From Xanthostigma xanthostigma (lineage: Eukaryota > Arthropoda > Insecta > Raphidioptera > Raphidiidae): a stretch of 64,000 nt of DNA. Shown here piece after piece: positions 21,997-32,916 of this stretch. How positions within the stretch are numbered: position 1 is the stretch's first letter; each line of letters starts with the position of its first letter. The position numbers were made by a program, and so were the translations under genes. The stretch lies in assembly GCA_963575645.1 (NCBI GenBank), contig OY754467.1, positions 620,001 through 684,000 on the forward strand, read 5' to 3'. The notes under the pieces were generated by a model. The model was not told the origin of the DNA, made no database searches, and saw only the letters and a list, made by a program, of their open reading frames with translations.

Positions 21997-24900
21997 ATGT
22001 TATGCTTGGAGGATCCCGACCCAGATGACTACGTAATTGCTAAAATTCCAACCGGGTACATTTCTGACGAAGTCCATACGCCGGGCATTTTTCCCAGACA
22101 GACTCAAACCACGCTAGGAAAATACCTGCTTCCAGTTTACAAAAAAAATCGCGATGAAAACCAAAGTGAAAGGTAAACAATCCAGTTTTCCCACTCTTCT
22201 TTCGCTACTCTCTAGCTAGGTTCACACTATACGGTTTTTCCTATTCGGAATTCTTATACGATTTTACCGTAAACAGTAAAAACGTATTCAGTATTCACAT
22301 TCATACGTTTTTCTTATACGGTAGAATCGAAATGCTATTGCCACTGAGACCGTTTCGTTTTTTGTGCCGTACGCGGCTCACGGTTTTCAGTGACAAGACA
22401 CGGCTGCAAAAATAAACGAAACTGTTTTTTTTACCGCATTCGGTTTTACCGTATAGTGTGAATACGTGTATATGTTTGCATTTGCTACTGAAAACCGCAT
22501 ACGAAAAACGTTTCGGTAAACCGCAAGGTGTGAACGTAGCCTAAGCGATACTACTCTAGTCACTAACAGATGGCAGTGCAATATACATTTCAGACCCTTT
22601 TGGCCTGCTCTACAATTTGGAACTAACTCCAATGTCTTTTTTTTACGGAGCAAAATAACCAATTTAAAAAAATTAATGTTTTTGTAGCGAGGCTCTAAAG
22701 AAACCTGAAGAACCAGTAAATCCGCTCATTCTGGAAAGATGGTCAGCTCGAAGCTATGGAAACTGGATTTGCAAACCTGGAGAAAATTCATACTTTGTCG
22801 ACGAACTGTATAGAAAAATCAATCCGTATATTGATTATAAGGCTGAAAATAAAGGCTGTATTAAATAATTTTTTTAAACATTTATTTAAAACGTTAAATA
22901 TTATATGTCTTGGCTTTTGTTGAATCGATTTCCGTCGGGGAATCACACACACATAAAACAAGCACTGACTGTCTAACGTTTACACACAGCAAGCGCAAAT
23001 AAAACGTAACACGTCCCATTAACAGCGTCGCGCCAATTGAAACTTAACACGTGTCGCTTGCACGGTTTTACTCCCAACCAAACGTGCCATTAGATGTTTC
23101 CCCGGTAACTTTTTGTGTCCTATAGACAAGTTTTATCAAGCGAGTTTAAAAATGTTTTTTAAAACATGTTTCAGGCAAACAGGCCGTCTTTCCACGGGCA
23201 TCGAGATATGAAACGAGATGTATAGACGAAGCGCGTTTGAAAGGAACCGCTTTTCCGATAACTGACTTGAAACAATTGAACGACACTGCAAACAAAACAC
23301 CAGAAATGGCCGATAACGAATCCGCTTGCAAGTTCAAACCGCCATTTTGGTGGAGAGATGACGAGATGTTGCAGTCGAACGAAGATGAAACAAACGACGT
23401 TTCGAAGGAAAAAACGTGTCTGCCCGATAATATTACGACGACTGGTGAAACAGCTATGAAAAGATGGCAGCCAGAGCCGTCTGTCAACATGCTTTATGAT
23501 TTGACTTACGAACAGCGCATGGCCGAAATGCAAAAGTAAGTTTTGACGGCGCTTTAGAAAAGTGTGAGCCGGTTGAAGCAAAGGAGCGCCTGGAGACACT
23601 TTAATCTATATCTATACTAATATATAAAGCAGAAGAGTTTGTTTGTTTGTTTGAACGCGCTAATCTCAGGAACTACTGGTTCGAATTGAAAAAAAAAAAT
23701 TTTGTTGGATAGCCCATTTATCGAGGAAGGCTATAGGCTATATAATATCACGCTACGACTAATAGGAGTGGAAAATCAATGAAAAATGTTGCAGAATGTC
23801 AGTCAAAATTTTTCACAATATACTTATATTCAGGTGAAATGCCCTAACTGAATATCCCAATATTAGCGGCACGCGTACAGTAGCTCGGTTAACTCAGTCG
23901 GTAGAGCGCTCGACTCTTAATCTCAGGGTCGTGGGTTCGAGCCCCATCTTGAACGAATATGTTTTTAATGTTTTTTTTTCTTTATTTTCTACATTGCTTT
24001 CTTCTAAGGCTATCATTTAAATTTATATTAGTTTTATTTGCGACTAATTAAAATTAAATAAATCTAAATAATAGCTCATTTGAAAACTATTACAGTACCT
24101 AATAGGTATATAAAAATAATTTTCCTACAGTGTTTTCAATTAAATATTTATTATATTTTATTAATTATACAGTAATAATTGATTTAAAAGAAATAATTAT
24201 TACTTAAAAAAAATATTTTCATCAAAAATGGAGGTTTGAGTTTAAAATAAGTAATAAAGCAGGGAACTGCCGAAAACTGCAAAAAATTTGGACCCAACAT
24301 TCATCTCGGTAAACTCCATTCGTTCTTTTGCACTCGGGTGAAACCGGACGGGACCGCTAGTAATTAATAAGAAGAAAACGTTATCAATTTAATTATTTTT
24401 AATTATAAAGTATTTTTTAATAATATCGTTCAATAGAAATTGTTGTCTTAGTTTAAGACATGAGTAAATATACTTTACCGGTTATTATTGGAAATTGGAA
24501 AAGAAAATAACGCTTTATCATCAGGGCTGGACAAACTTGTTTAACGCGTAAAATCCTTGTCGCAGTATAGAAAGTGTATTTGTATACCCAGACAAATATA
24601 GATACAGGGGGCAGAAAAAATTCCAGTTTCAATGTGCATCCCCGAAATCTCCCGAGTCTAAATCCGGTTTACCAAAACTTCTGACTCCTTGGGAAGAACG
24701 AGGTCCACTCGCTAATTATGTTGATATATAAAAAGCTCCCTCCAGCCCTTCAATAATAAATATTAGCACTGTATTGTTGATTTATGAATTATGAGTGAGT
24801 AAGGTCAATATGTTTTATAATATCCAGTAAAACGAACCACTTAGCGCTAGTTAAAATGTTAAAACCTAGTAAGTACTTAGTAAAGGAGAATCTCTGTATC

Positions 24901-26496
24901 TTTTTGCAGAACATTATTATTTGTTGGTATTATTTACAATATTTATCGTGCTAAATCACTCTAACCACAATCATTACCTACTATCAAAATGTCGTATACT
25001 TTATCTACATGCTGATTACGCAAAAATCTAAATGCAAATATTTTGTCTACCTTACTTTTGACTAAATTAAGTATGTGTTGTCAGGGGAAGACCGAACAAA
25101 CATCCCGCCCAATTAATTTAAATAGTTTTAGATCCTTACTAAAAATCCTTTCAAATGACCAAATACAATTTTTTTTGGGTTGTCAAAATTTGGTCCCTCC
25201 AAATTTATCGGAGCATATTTTTGCACGTTTTGACTATTGGAATATACGCGGGCAAGTATGCAAAATTTCAGCTCGATACCTTTATTTAGTCCAGAGAAAA
25301 TCGACATTTACAAACAAGTGTTTCGTTTTTTTGAAGTGAAAACTTCTTTATCGGCGTTGTACACTTTTTTTGTAATGGGTAAAAAATGTTAAACTCGCGT
25401 CAGGAAAGTAAGAACTGGGTGAGACTCTCTAACTGATAGTAATTGCCAGATACTTTTTATACAACGTTAGACATCTAGCGTTGAAATATCGTACATAAAA
25501 ATGCAATCTACGATACAAACCATTTTATTTTTTATACAACGTTAGACATCTAGCGTTGAAATATCGTACATAAAAATGCAATCTATGATACAAACCATTT
25601 TATTTACAAGTGTTGCCAATAAATAAACAATGCTTCTAAATGCAAAAGATTAAGACGTTAATATTCAAGTTTTCACTTCTGCCGGCACTCCCTGAGTGCA
25701 ACCCGTCTTTTTTTTATTGATCAAACGGAAAATTCTTCATAATTTTATCACGGAAAGTTGTGAAATATAACAATTTTAACTACAGATATGGTAATTGGGA
25801 AGTTGGACGTCTTACCAAAAAATGACTGCTTTTCATTTGCCAACGTTTTTTTTATTTATTCGGCTTACTTAATGTGCTCTACAAACGAGCAACAATTATT
25901 TTTTGGTAGTGCGTTCGAGCTCCTAAAAACCGTCTGCAGGTCCTTGTTATTAAAAAAAAACAGTTGTGTGGTTTTAAGAAACCACACGCAAGTGAAACTT
26001 TTACTGGATTGTAGGCGTTGGAATATAGACACTTATCCATCACGATTAATTATAAACAACAATATTCACATGAATACACGAATAAAAACATGTAAACACT
26101 GTACAGCACTTGCCCGCATGACAGACTGACTATGTGTTATACATGCTACGCGGTCAGCTGATGCTAACCATGGGCGCCGCCATAATAATTGGCCTTGGCT
26201 GCTCTACCGAGCGCCCACTCCGAGCGCCTTTCACTTTACCCCTGCTCCGCGGCCGCCTGTAATGCGACATGCAACAGACGGCCAGAAAAATTCGGGGCGA
26301 TAGAATAAAAGTTTCACTTTAAAATTAAATTTTAGAAATAACATATTTTGTTTTGTATATTTTAAGGGTGAACCAGCCTTACAAAAGCGACTTATGCAAT
26401 TGGTTTAAAGAAACATTCCCGCGTCAAAAGTTGCCAAATTTGAGAAGATACCCGTTCAAAGTATTCCCCGACAGGAAATATGTTGGCAACCTGTGA
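21997..26496 (+). CDS. Unrecognised protein, probable ciliary/axonemal gene (4 exons)
   Basis: Exons are 21997-22172, 22688-22857, 23175-23535 and 26367-26496. All four are GT-AG with matching phases (2, 1, 2), giving 278 residues. I do not recognise the family. The protein is soluble, with no signal peptide or membrane segment. It is rich in Trp, Tyr, Pro and charged residues, with blocks such as LERWSARSYGNWICKPGE, FKPPFWWRDDE, NMLYDLTYEQRMAEMQK and LCNWFKETFPRQKLPNLRRY. Short aromatic/Pro blocks spread over a low-order chain resemble microtubule inner proteins of cilia and sperm. The upstream X-box supports that, but the function is an inference. AATAAA lies at 26618. Intron 1 holds a MITE; intron 3 holds a Helitron and two HINE-like elements. 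Confidence 0.7.
22213..22543. mobile_element. TIR MITE in intron 1
   Basis: The ends carry GCTAGGTTCACAC and GTGTGAACGTAGC, inverse of each other, with TA at both borders. The interior has many degenerate ACGGTTTTTC / CGAAAAACCG blocks. It is non-coding. A TA target would suggest a Tc1/mariner- or PIF-like origin, which is not certain. Confidence 0.6.
23611..24360 (+). mobile_element. Non-autonomous Helitron, family H, copy 1, carrying a tRNA-Lys fragment
   Basis: It starts TCTATACTAATATATAAAGC after A and ends ACGGGACCGCTAG before T, the Helitron TC...CTAG pattern with an A^T target. The 5' part (GTTTGAACGCGCTAATCTCA, GAGGAAGGCTATAGGCTATA) and the 3' part (CATTCGTTCTTTTGCAC, GGTGAAACCGG) match the copy at 38365-38671. 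The middle differs and contains a tRNA-Lys-like sequence. It lies in intron 3 of the X-box gene. Confidence 0.75.
23883..23955 (+). pseudogene. tRNA-Lys(CTT) pseudogene inside a Helitron
   Basis: 73 bases in tRNA layout. The D-arm is AGTCGGTAGAGC, the anticodon loop CTCTTAA (CTT at 23916-23918), the variable region GGGTC, and the T-arm GTGGGTTCGAGCCCCAT. The acceptor stem has two mismatches (GCTCGGT against CTTGAAC). The 5' half of the anticodon stem (CTCGA) pairs poorly with TCTCA. It is therefore a decayed or rearranged copy rather than a working tRNA. No T-run terminator follows directly. Confidence 0.75.
25333..25707 (+). mobile_element. HINE-like element, family B, copy 3, with tandem minisatellite
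   Basis: GAAGTGAAAACTTCTTTA at the 5' end, inverse AGTTTTCACTTC near the 3' end, then the hairpin GCACTC-cct-GAGTGC and CAACCCGTC before a T run. The centre holds two tandem copies of a unit of about 75 bp (TAGACATCTAGCGTTGAAAT within) at about 25452-25605. A central minisatellite is typical of HINE/DINE-1 type elements. Located in intron 3 of the X-box gene. Confidence 0.78.
25961..26320 (-). mobile_element. HINE-like element, family C, copy 2
   Basis: It closely matches 1286-1629. On the minus strand the 5' end is AAAGTGAAACTTTTATTC, the 3' subterminal inverse is TAAAAGTTTCACTT, and the terminal hairpin is GTGGTTT/AAACCAC before CAACTG and a T run. It ends only about 45 bp before the splice acceptor of the last exon of the X-box gene. 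Confidence 0.65.
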
Positions 26497-26684
26497 AATA
26501 TTTATTTGAAAAGAAGCAGTCGGCGTTGGCAAGTTAATCAAACTTTTTTGTTTTTTTGACAATGTAAACATTTTTTTGGCAATGTAAGTTGAAATTAGTA
26601 AAAATTTTCAAGTACCGAATAAAAATATTATTTTAGTATGTCACAATAAAATTATAGTGTTTTATATATCAAAATATACTTAAA

Positions 26685-27932
26685 ATGGCTGCAGTGAACG
26701 CGTCAAATTATTTATATTTATTGGAATTTCTGGTCGACGATGTCCGGTTCGAAGCCGAAGGAAAAATTGACGAGAACATACTAGCGGGCGAAACATGCGT
26801 TCATTTTCAATTTCTAAACAACACTCCGCTTCAGGTTTGCGAGGCCGATTTCACGCCCGTCAAAAATGAATTCGCTCAGGACGGAGCCGTTTTCAAAAGC
26901 GGCAAATCGTGTTTGTTCGCCCTGTCGCCGGACCAGTCGTCCGAAGCGACGAAAGATTTCAAAATCGACGTCACCGTGCTGAAACAAGTGCAGCGCGGCG
27001 GCGACACGGCCAATCCCGAGAAGGTGACCGTCGGCACGACGTTCGTACCGATAACGAACGAATTCAACGACATACTGATGGCGATCGAAATGAATCCGAA
27101 CAAGCCGCCGCCCGGCAAAATTATCAAACAGCTGTTTCAACTGATGAACGAGGCGAACGAGAACGTCGGCGACATCACTTGCTTCATACGACTGTCCTGT
27201 TTCGGGAACGTGATAGTCACCCAATTTCAAATGAACATGGAGGACAAGACCGTGCTCTTCAAGGACAACCAAGGCAAATCGATGTACAAGTACAAGAAGT
27301 CGAAGAAACCGGGCGAGGAGGACAAGCCTCCCGGAAAAGGAGCCGGCGGAGCGAAAGTCGAAGAACCGCCGGACGATCGTTGCTATCAGGAGATCGGCGC
27401 CGAATTGAACGGCAACGCGCTCGTGATCAGAGTTCTCAAGGACAAGAAGAAAGACACCGACGACGACTGTTGCATCTGCGGCGCGCCCGCCAAAAACGAA
27501 GGCGGCGGCATGAAGCAGCCGTACATCAACACCAACATCAACATGCCTCCGGGAGCGTCCGGTAACAAGCCGCCGGAGATGTCGTTCCGCGTCGACGGTT
27601 GTCCGGGCGGTGCCGGCGGCGGGTCGAAAAAAGCAGTCGCGAGCGGACCGCAACAGTGTATCAGATGCATTCCGCCCCACGAAAACGCGGACGGAATGCA
27701 AGAGGCGGAGATTTCCGACTTTAACCGAGACGTGTTCGTGCTGAGGATCGGCAAGAAAGCGGACGGCGACGAGAAGAAAAATAATCTCGAGCTGGAACTG
27801 AGAACTCCGAAAGCTCCGATAAGAAAACCTCCGGTCAAATACGAGTCGAAGGACACTCAGTACAGTGCCGATGACTGCAAGGGCAACGGCGACGGCGGCG
27901 GCGGAAAGAAAGGCAAAAAGGGCAAGAAATAA
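26685..27932 (+). CDS. Intronless 415-aa protein, unrecognised, Cys- and Gly-rich
   Basis: A single open frame of 415 codons, beginning 188 bp after the stop of the previous gene, with AATAAA at 28028. Base composition is far more GC-rich than its surroundings, with C or G at most third positions, so it is under coding selection or strong codon bias. The N-terminal 110 residues look like a beta-rich domain (YLYLLEFLVDDVRFEAEGK, CVHFQFLNNTPLQVCE, FKSGKSCLFAL). A Lys/Pro linker follows, then CCICGAPAK (about residue 261), CIRCIPPHE (about 324) and a final Gly/Lys tail (GGGGKKGKKGKK). There is no signal peptide or membrane helix. The N-terminal pattern recalls insect DUF4788-like proteins, from memory only. 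The lack of introns could mean an old retrocopy. The opposite strand also has a long ORF, which is a shadow. Confidence 0.85.
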   Translation: MAAVNASNYLYLLEFLVDDVRFEAEGKIDENILAGETCVHFQFLNNTPLQVCEADFTPVKNEFAQDGAVFKSGKSCLFALSPDQSSEATKDFKIDVTVLKQVQRGGDTANPEKVTVGTTFVPITNEFNDILMAIEMNPNKPPPGKIIKQLFQLMNEANENVGDITCFIRLSCFGNVIVTQFQMNMEDKTVLFKDNQGKSMYKYKKSKKPGEEDKPPGKGAGGAKVEEPPDDRCYQEIGAELNGNALVIRVLKDKKKDTDDDCCICGAPAKNEGGGMKQPYINTNINMPPGASGNKPPEMSFRVDGCPGGAGGGSKKAVASGPQQCIRCIPPHENADGMQEAEISDFNRDVFVLRIGKKADGDEKKNNLELELRTPKAPIRKPPVKYESKDTQYSADDCKGNGDGGGGKKGKKGKK

Positions 27933-28173
27933 GATCGAAGGCGGAGAAAACTGTGACTGGTCGACGGGCAACAAGATTATTTTGGACTATGTGTTTGAAT
28001 GTTTGTCTTTTTTTTAAAAAAACGAAAAATAAAGAAAAAAAATGTGTAAGTATAAAAATGTTTTTGTAAATATGTGAAATGGTGTTATGTTTATTATTTT
28101 GTTCCATTTGTTGGAATTGGGTGTTGATTAAGAATAAATAAAAGTAACTTAAAAGTCCGTTAGTATTTTGTTT

Positions 28174-28483
28174 GTATAGTACGCGCCACGGATCTAAAAG
28201 GTTCGGAAGTTAGTCACAAACAGCGTCGCAAAGACACATTTAAGAGCCGTTGACACTCCCACCACCTCCCAGCTACCTGCACGGAACGTGCGCTCGTTGC
28301 CTTTGTCACTTGTCACTTTTCTGTTTTAAAGTACAGTCGAGTACGCTATTGTCAAGTTGTTATTGCTATGCTAGTTTTGTTGAATTGCGAGTTTTGTATA
28401 GTTTTTCAACAGACTGTACATAAGCGCAAGCCCGCATTCGCATCTAACTTCCGAGTCTTTTAGATTCGCGGCGCGTACTATAC
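28174..28483. mobile_element. TIR MITE (310 bp)
   Basis: Inverted ends of about 40 bp: GTATAGTACGCGCCACGGAT and the inverse ending GGCGCGTACTATAC, each continuing into TCTAAAAG...TTCGGAAGTTAG. The interior is non-coding. It lies just downstream of the intronless gene's poly(A) region. Confidence 0.65.
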
Positions 28484-28631
28484 TGTTTTGTTTGTTTCCA
28501 TTAATGGTGGAGGCTGTTGGGTTCGATTTCCGACGAGGAAAGATACGACTTGACATTTTTCCTATACCGCAATTCCTCGTCTTGTTGAATTTTCCAAACA
28601 GATGTCGAGATCTGGAAACACGTTTGGCTAA

Positions 28632-29340
28632 GAGCTGGCTACGGAGAAAATGGGTGACTCGGTGCAGAGCTGAAAATTTGCAGAATAATAGGAGATAGTA
28701 CAAGTAAGTAGGGAAAAAATTGCCAGAAGGCTAGGCGGAAGATAAAGAGCCGCCAGAAGGCGCTAATGTTGCGAAAAATCAGTGCACTTCTGGCAATTTC
28801 TATACTTATTCTGTAATTCAAAACTAGAATATATATTATATATATTATACATTATATAGTTATAAGGGCATACTGAAAATTCAAAAATGATATAATAATT
28901 ACATTCGACAAATATTCAAAATTATTAATGTCATTTTGATAGAAATAAAATTAATCGTCATATTTTTCATTAATAAAATTAAGTACGTTGTTATAACAAC
29001 GTAATTTTATTAATTTATTTAATTTTATTTCTATCAAAATGTCATTAATAATTTTGAATATTTGTTGAATGTAATTATTACCTATATCATGTTTGAATTT
29101 TCAGTATGCCCTTATAACTATATAATGTATAAAATATATAATTCTAGTTTTGAATTACAGAATAAGTATAGAAATTGCCAGAAATGCACTGATTTTTCGC
29201 AACATTAGCGCCTTCTGGCGGCTCTTTATCTTCCGCTTAGCCTTCTGGCAATTTTTTTCCCTACTTACTTATACTATCTCCTATTATTCTGCAAATTTTC
29301 AGCTCTGCACCGAGTCACCCATTTTCTCCGTAGCCAGCTC
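28632..29340. repeat. Long near-perfect palindrome (about 709 bp)
   Basis: The left end GAGCTGGCTACGGAGAAAAT and the right end ATTTTCTCCGTAGCCAGCTC are perfect inverses. Arms of about 350 bp match almost throughout, including GCCAGAAGGCGCTAATGTTG and TATAAGGGCATACTGAAAAT. The centre is an 18-bp perfect palindrome, ACGTTGTTATAACAACGT (28985-29002). No coding content. It is a foldback element or a recent inverted duplication. Confidence 0.85.
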
Positions 29341-29831
29341 TCCGTCTAGTTCTCCTGCCTAGATACAATCATACTTGATAATCTCGCAAGATAACAAAAT
29401 TACAGACAGACGTCTCGTTTACATTTTATTATATCGGTTATGATATGCAAATTCTTTAAAATTATGACCTCGCGCTTTTTCGCGAGCGCTCTCGATGTAT
29501 TTGTACTGTAGACACAAGCTACAAGACTTATTTCACCTGATGCAGATGTTACATCATTTTTAGCACATATACATATTTTATGTTTGTGTGTGTGTAGTGT
29601 GTGGCGCTACCTGAAGAGTGTGTGTTTGCATGTGTCAGAGAGAGAAAGAGAACGCTAGCGAGCGTCGCGCGACATAAATCGTTCAAATTCTGTTGTGACT
29701 CGTTCAAATAACACTGACTTAATCCACAGACTCTTTGCGGAGTAAAGCGATTCGAGATATCAGGATGCAAGGGTGTACCCGACGAGAGATTTTGTAGATT
29801 ATAGACGCTAAACAGCTGAAGATAAAAACCG

Positions 29832-30055
29832 CAGAAAAGTCACAAATCCATTCACCTTTAGTATCCCGTTGGAATTTTTGGAAAAAATTAATTCTAACCG
29901 ATTTTATAACGATTTCTTTAGCGATACCAATTTTAGACAATCGTATAAAACCATATAACTTTTCCAATATTCAATCGTTATAAAATCGGTTACAATTAAT
30001 TTTTTCCAAAAATTCCAACGGGATACTAAAGTTGAATGGATTTGTGATTTTTCTG
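29832..30055. repeat. Foldback inverted repeat (224 bp)
   Basis: Arms of about 83 bp from CAGAAAAGTCACAAATCCAT to its near inverse ATGGATTTGTGATTTTTCTG, including CCCGTTGGAATTTTTGGAAA. The spacer is about 58 bp. Non-coding, MITE-like. Confidence 0.7.
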
Positions 30056-32265
30056 GCTTGGTCCGACCAGCGAAACCCGTTTGTGAAAAAAATGGCGCAA
30101 TTTGCAATTAAGGAAACAAAAAAAAAAGTGATCGTTAATTACTCGAGCAGTAATTGGCCGATGACGCTAAAATTATTTATGCATGTTTGAGTCAACATAG
30201 ACATCATTTTTGAAAATGTTCAGCCATCTATGTGCGGTCATTTCTTAGTAAAAAAATTGTGAAAAAAACGTGCTTTATTAACTTTCGGGGCTATTTGCAA
30301 GTTAACAATTGCACTTAGAGACCTCTGCCAATGCTCATTTTTTAGGAAATTTCATAAGGAACAACTTTCTCAATGCATATGCTATACTAAAAGTCAAGAG
30401 GAACGGAGATATTAAAGGAAATAGAGAAAAAAGCACTATTTTCGTCACTAATTGTCAATTATAAAATAAAGCACACCAACAATTTGCAAGCAAACTTAGG
30501 GGGTTGAACTACACCCTAAAACAAAGCGATTCCAACAATAATCTCGCCTGTGTCCGAAAAATACACCCAAAATTCCTCGCCGTCTTGCCTAATTATAAAG
30601 TGAGAAAAATAGCAATTCAATAATTTTAAATTTTATTTTGTAAGAAATTCTGCTTCATTTCGCGAAACTAATAGGAGTTGCCCCTTTCCAGCTCAGATCC
30701 TGGGTACGCCAGGGCGCAGTCCCTTTAGACGACTAATTTGTAGTTTCTTTATGCAGCAAAATTTTACGAATCAGTCGAAACTAGTTCCCCATTTAACAGG
30801 TTCTTATCCGGGAACTGACGAAAGTGTCAATTGTCCGGGTGTTTCGAATCGTCCTCCTTTTTTGTGGCTGATGAAAACATCAGGAACGAGTATGGAGAAG
30901 GCATGAAGCAAGATTTGCTGCTTGTGGGCGTTGATTCAAATTCTTCCCCGGAACACCCTTGTACAAACTACAAATGTTGCAGGTACAAAAACATCTTCAG
31001 ATCTTTGCCATCCTCGTTCACAAACATCTGGCGATATCAAAGCTTGCTCTGATTCCATCAGAAAATAAAATCGTGCTTCCAACTTGATTATTTCTTGATC
31101 CTTCACCAATCAAACAATATAACAGAAATGACCAAGAAGGAGAAAAGAAGAAGTTTGTGTGTTCGACCGAACAGAACAGAAAAATTGAATTCATATTGTC
31201 ATTTTTTATTTACAGTCGCACGTCTAGTGAATCGATTCCCTGAAATATGTTGCACACAATATGTGTTTTCTTTCGTTTCTTTCTAAAGCCACGCGATGCG
31301 GTTTGACGGACCCGAATAAGTCCTAAGTACATTAGTTCAAGTTTCGCGGTGCGTTCGGTTAGAAGTGTATCGCTTAATAATTTTTTTGGTACACCGATTA
31401 GCGCCACATTAAAATAGTTTTGTAAAAACATTTTTGATAAATTTTTTTAAATCGGTTTTTCATAAGTGTATTTTTTCGCTTGAAGCTGAGTTGACGCTTT
31501 TTGATTTTTTGTACAGCTACATGGTAAGTTTTTGAAATAGATTTTTTGAAATAGTATCAACATATGGCGTCATTATTTTTTAAGGATAATTTTTATGTAA
31601 CATGCCGAATGGACGTTTGTAATTTGTATCTGATTTGAATATTATGTCCTTGCAAATGGCTGAAACACGTGGCGCGTGTGTTTTGTTTTATATATGCACA
31701 AAAAAATGAATGTTTCCGATCGTTTCTTGTACTTATTAATTGTTTTACGTATTTTTTGTTGCAAAACTTTTTGTTTTGTAAATTGAGGTATCGGAAGTAA
31801 AATTTAAAGTAAACCGGAAAAAACAGCATATTGCAAACAAAAATAAAACGTTTATTTTACAATATGTTGTATGAAATCAAAATTCGCATATCTCCGTATG
31901 TTTTTACAATAAAATATTTATATAAGTACGGCATTGCCCAATTTTATTTGACGCTTAAAATCAATTTTGAATTTTATTACTGTGTTATCAAAATCGCGTT
32001 TTTAAACATGTGTTTTAAAACACTAAAGTAAAATCAGTAATCGCAAGGTCAAGTATTATCAAGTATAGGTATAGCATCTTTCGTAAAAAAATATGTTGAT
32101 TTAATATTTGAAATCGATTAGATAACTTATGACTTGAAAAATATGAAGTGGGTTTGGCTCTCTAGTTGTAGTGCAGTTTAAAAAAAAAAAACTAAAACAA
32201 AACGTTTAAATGAAACTTTTTTGGCTTTCAAATAAAACCTGAAACATTGTTGTATTTTCATTTTT

Positions 32266-32916
32266 GACGTGATAACGTCTTATAAATTGATGAATCACCA
32301 ATCTTATAAATTGATAAAACACCGGCTGCATGCACGAAAAAGTGTAACGGTCGTAACGTTCCTAACGTTCGTAACGCGTAACGTTCCGCCTGACCCAGTG
32401 CGTGCTTTTTGCTAATTTCTCGCTCAATTTAAATCAGATCGGTTTGAAACCAGTCTTAAACGAAAGAGGAGAACATTTTACATAGATTTCGTATAACAGA
32501 TTTTGCCTAAACAGTTTTTTTATACAAATTTATATAGAAAAATAGCTGTATAAATGCAATGTTGTCTAACGCATGGCGCGACGCGGTCGGTCGTCTTTGT
32601 TTGCCGTACATGGAAATTAGAAAATAACGTATGTCTTGTCTTTACATGAAAACGGTTGCATTTCTAATGTTTAATTCAATTTTTTGACATTAGTATTTTG
32701 TGAAATGCAACGCCTTCTAAGTTAAGTATTGGAATAACTAATTATTATTAGAACATAATACTTTGACAGTTGCAAACGTCACTTTTGACATTTCTTATCA
32801 TTCCGACACCAAGGATAAGCGGATTGAAACCAAATTTTGGGAGGTTTAGGTTATGTATTACGGAATACGTTATCACGTAAAACTATCGTCCGTAAACCGA
32901 CTTTACAGACAACCAA
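32266..32916 (+). mobile_element. HINE-like element, family A, copy 3
   Basis: Nearly the same as 10578-11237 by eye, from GACGTGATAACGTCTTATAA after a T run to the GTAAA-ccgac-TTTAC hairpin and CAACCAA before a T run. It lacks the internal 20-odd-bp duplication of that copy and has an extra CGTAACGTTC unit near its start. Confidence 0.72.

Noticed and set aside
26814-27974. 386-codon ORF on the minus strand, and 218- and 156-codon ORFs in other frames
   Set aside because: Shadows of the GC-rich gene at 26685-27932. Codon bias keeps the other frames open; translations are Arg/Val or Ser/Pro low-complexity without family features.
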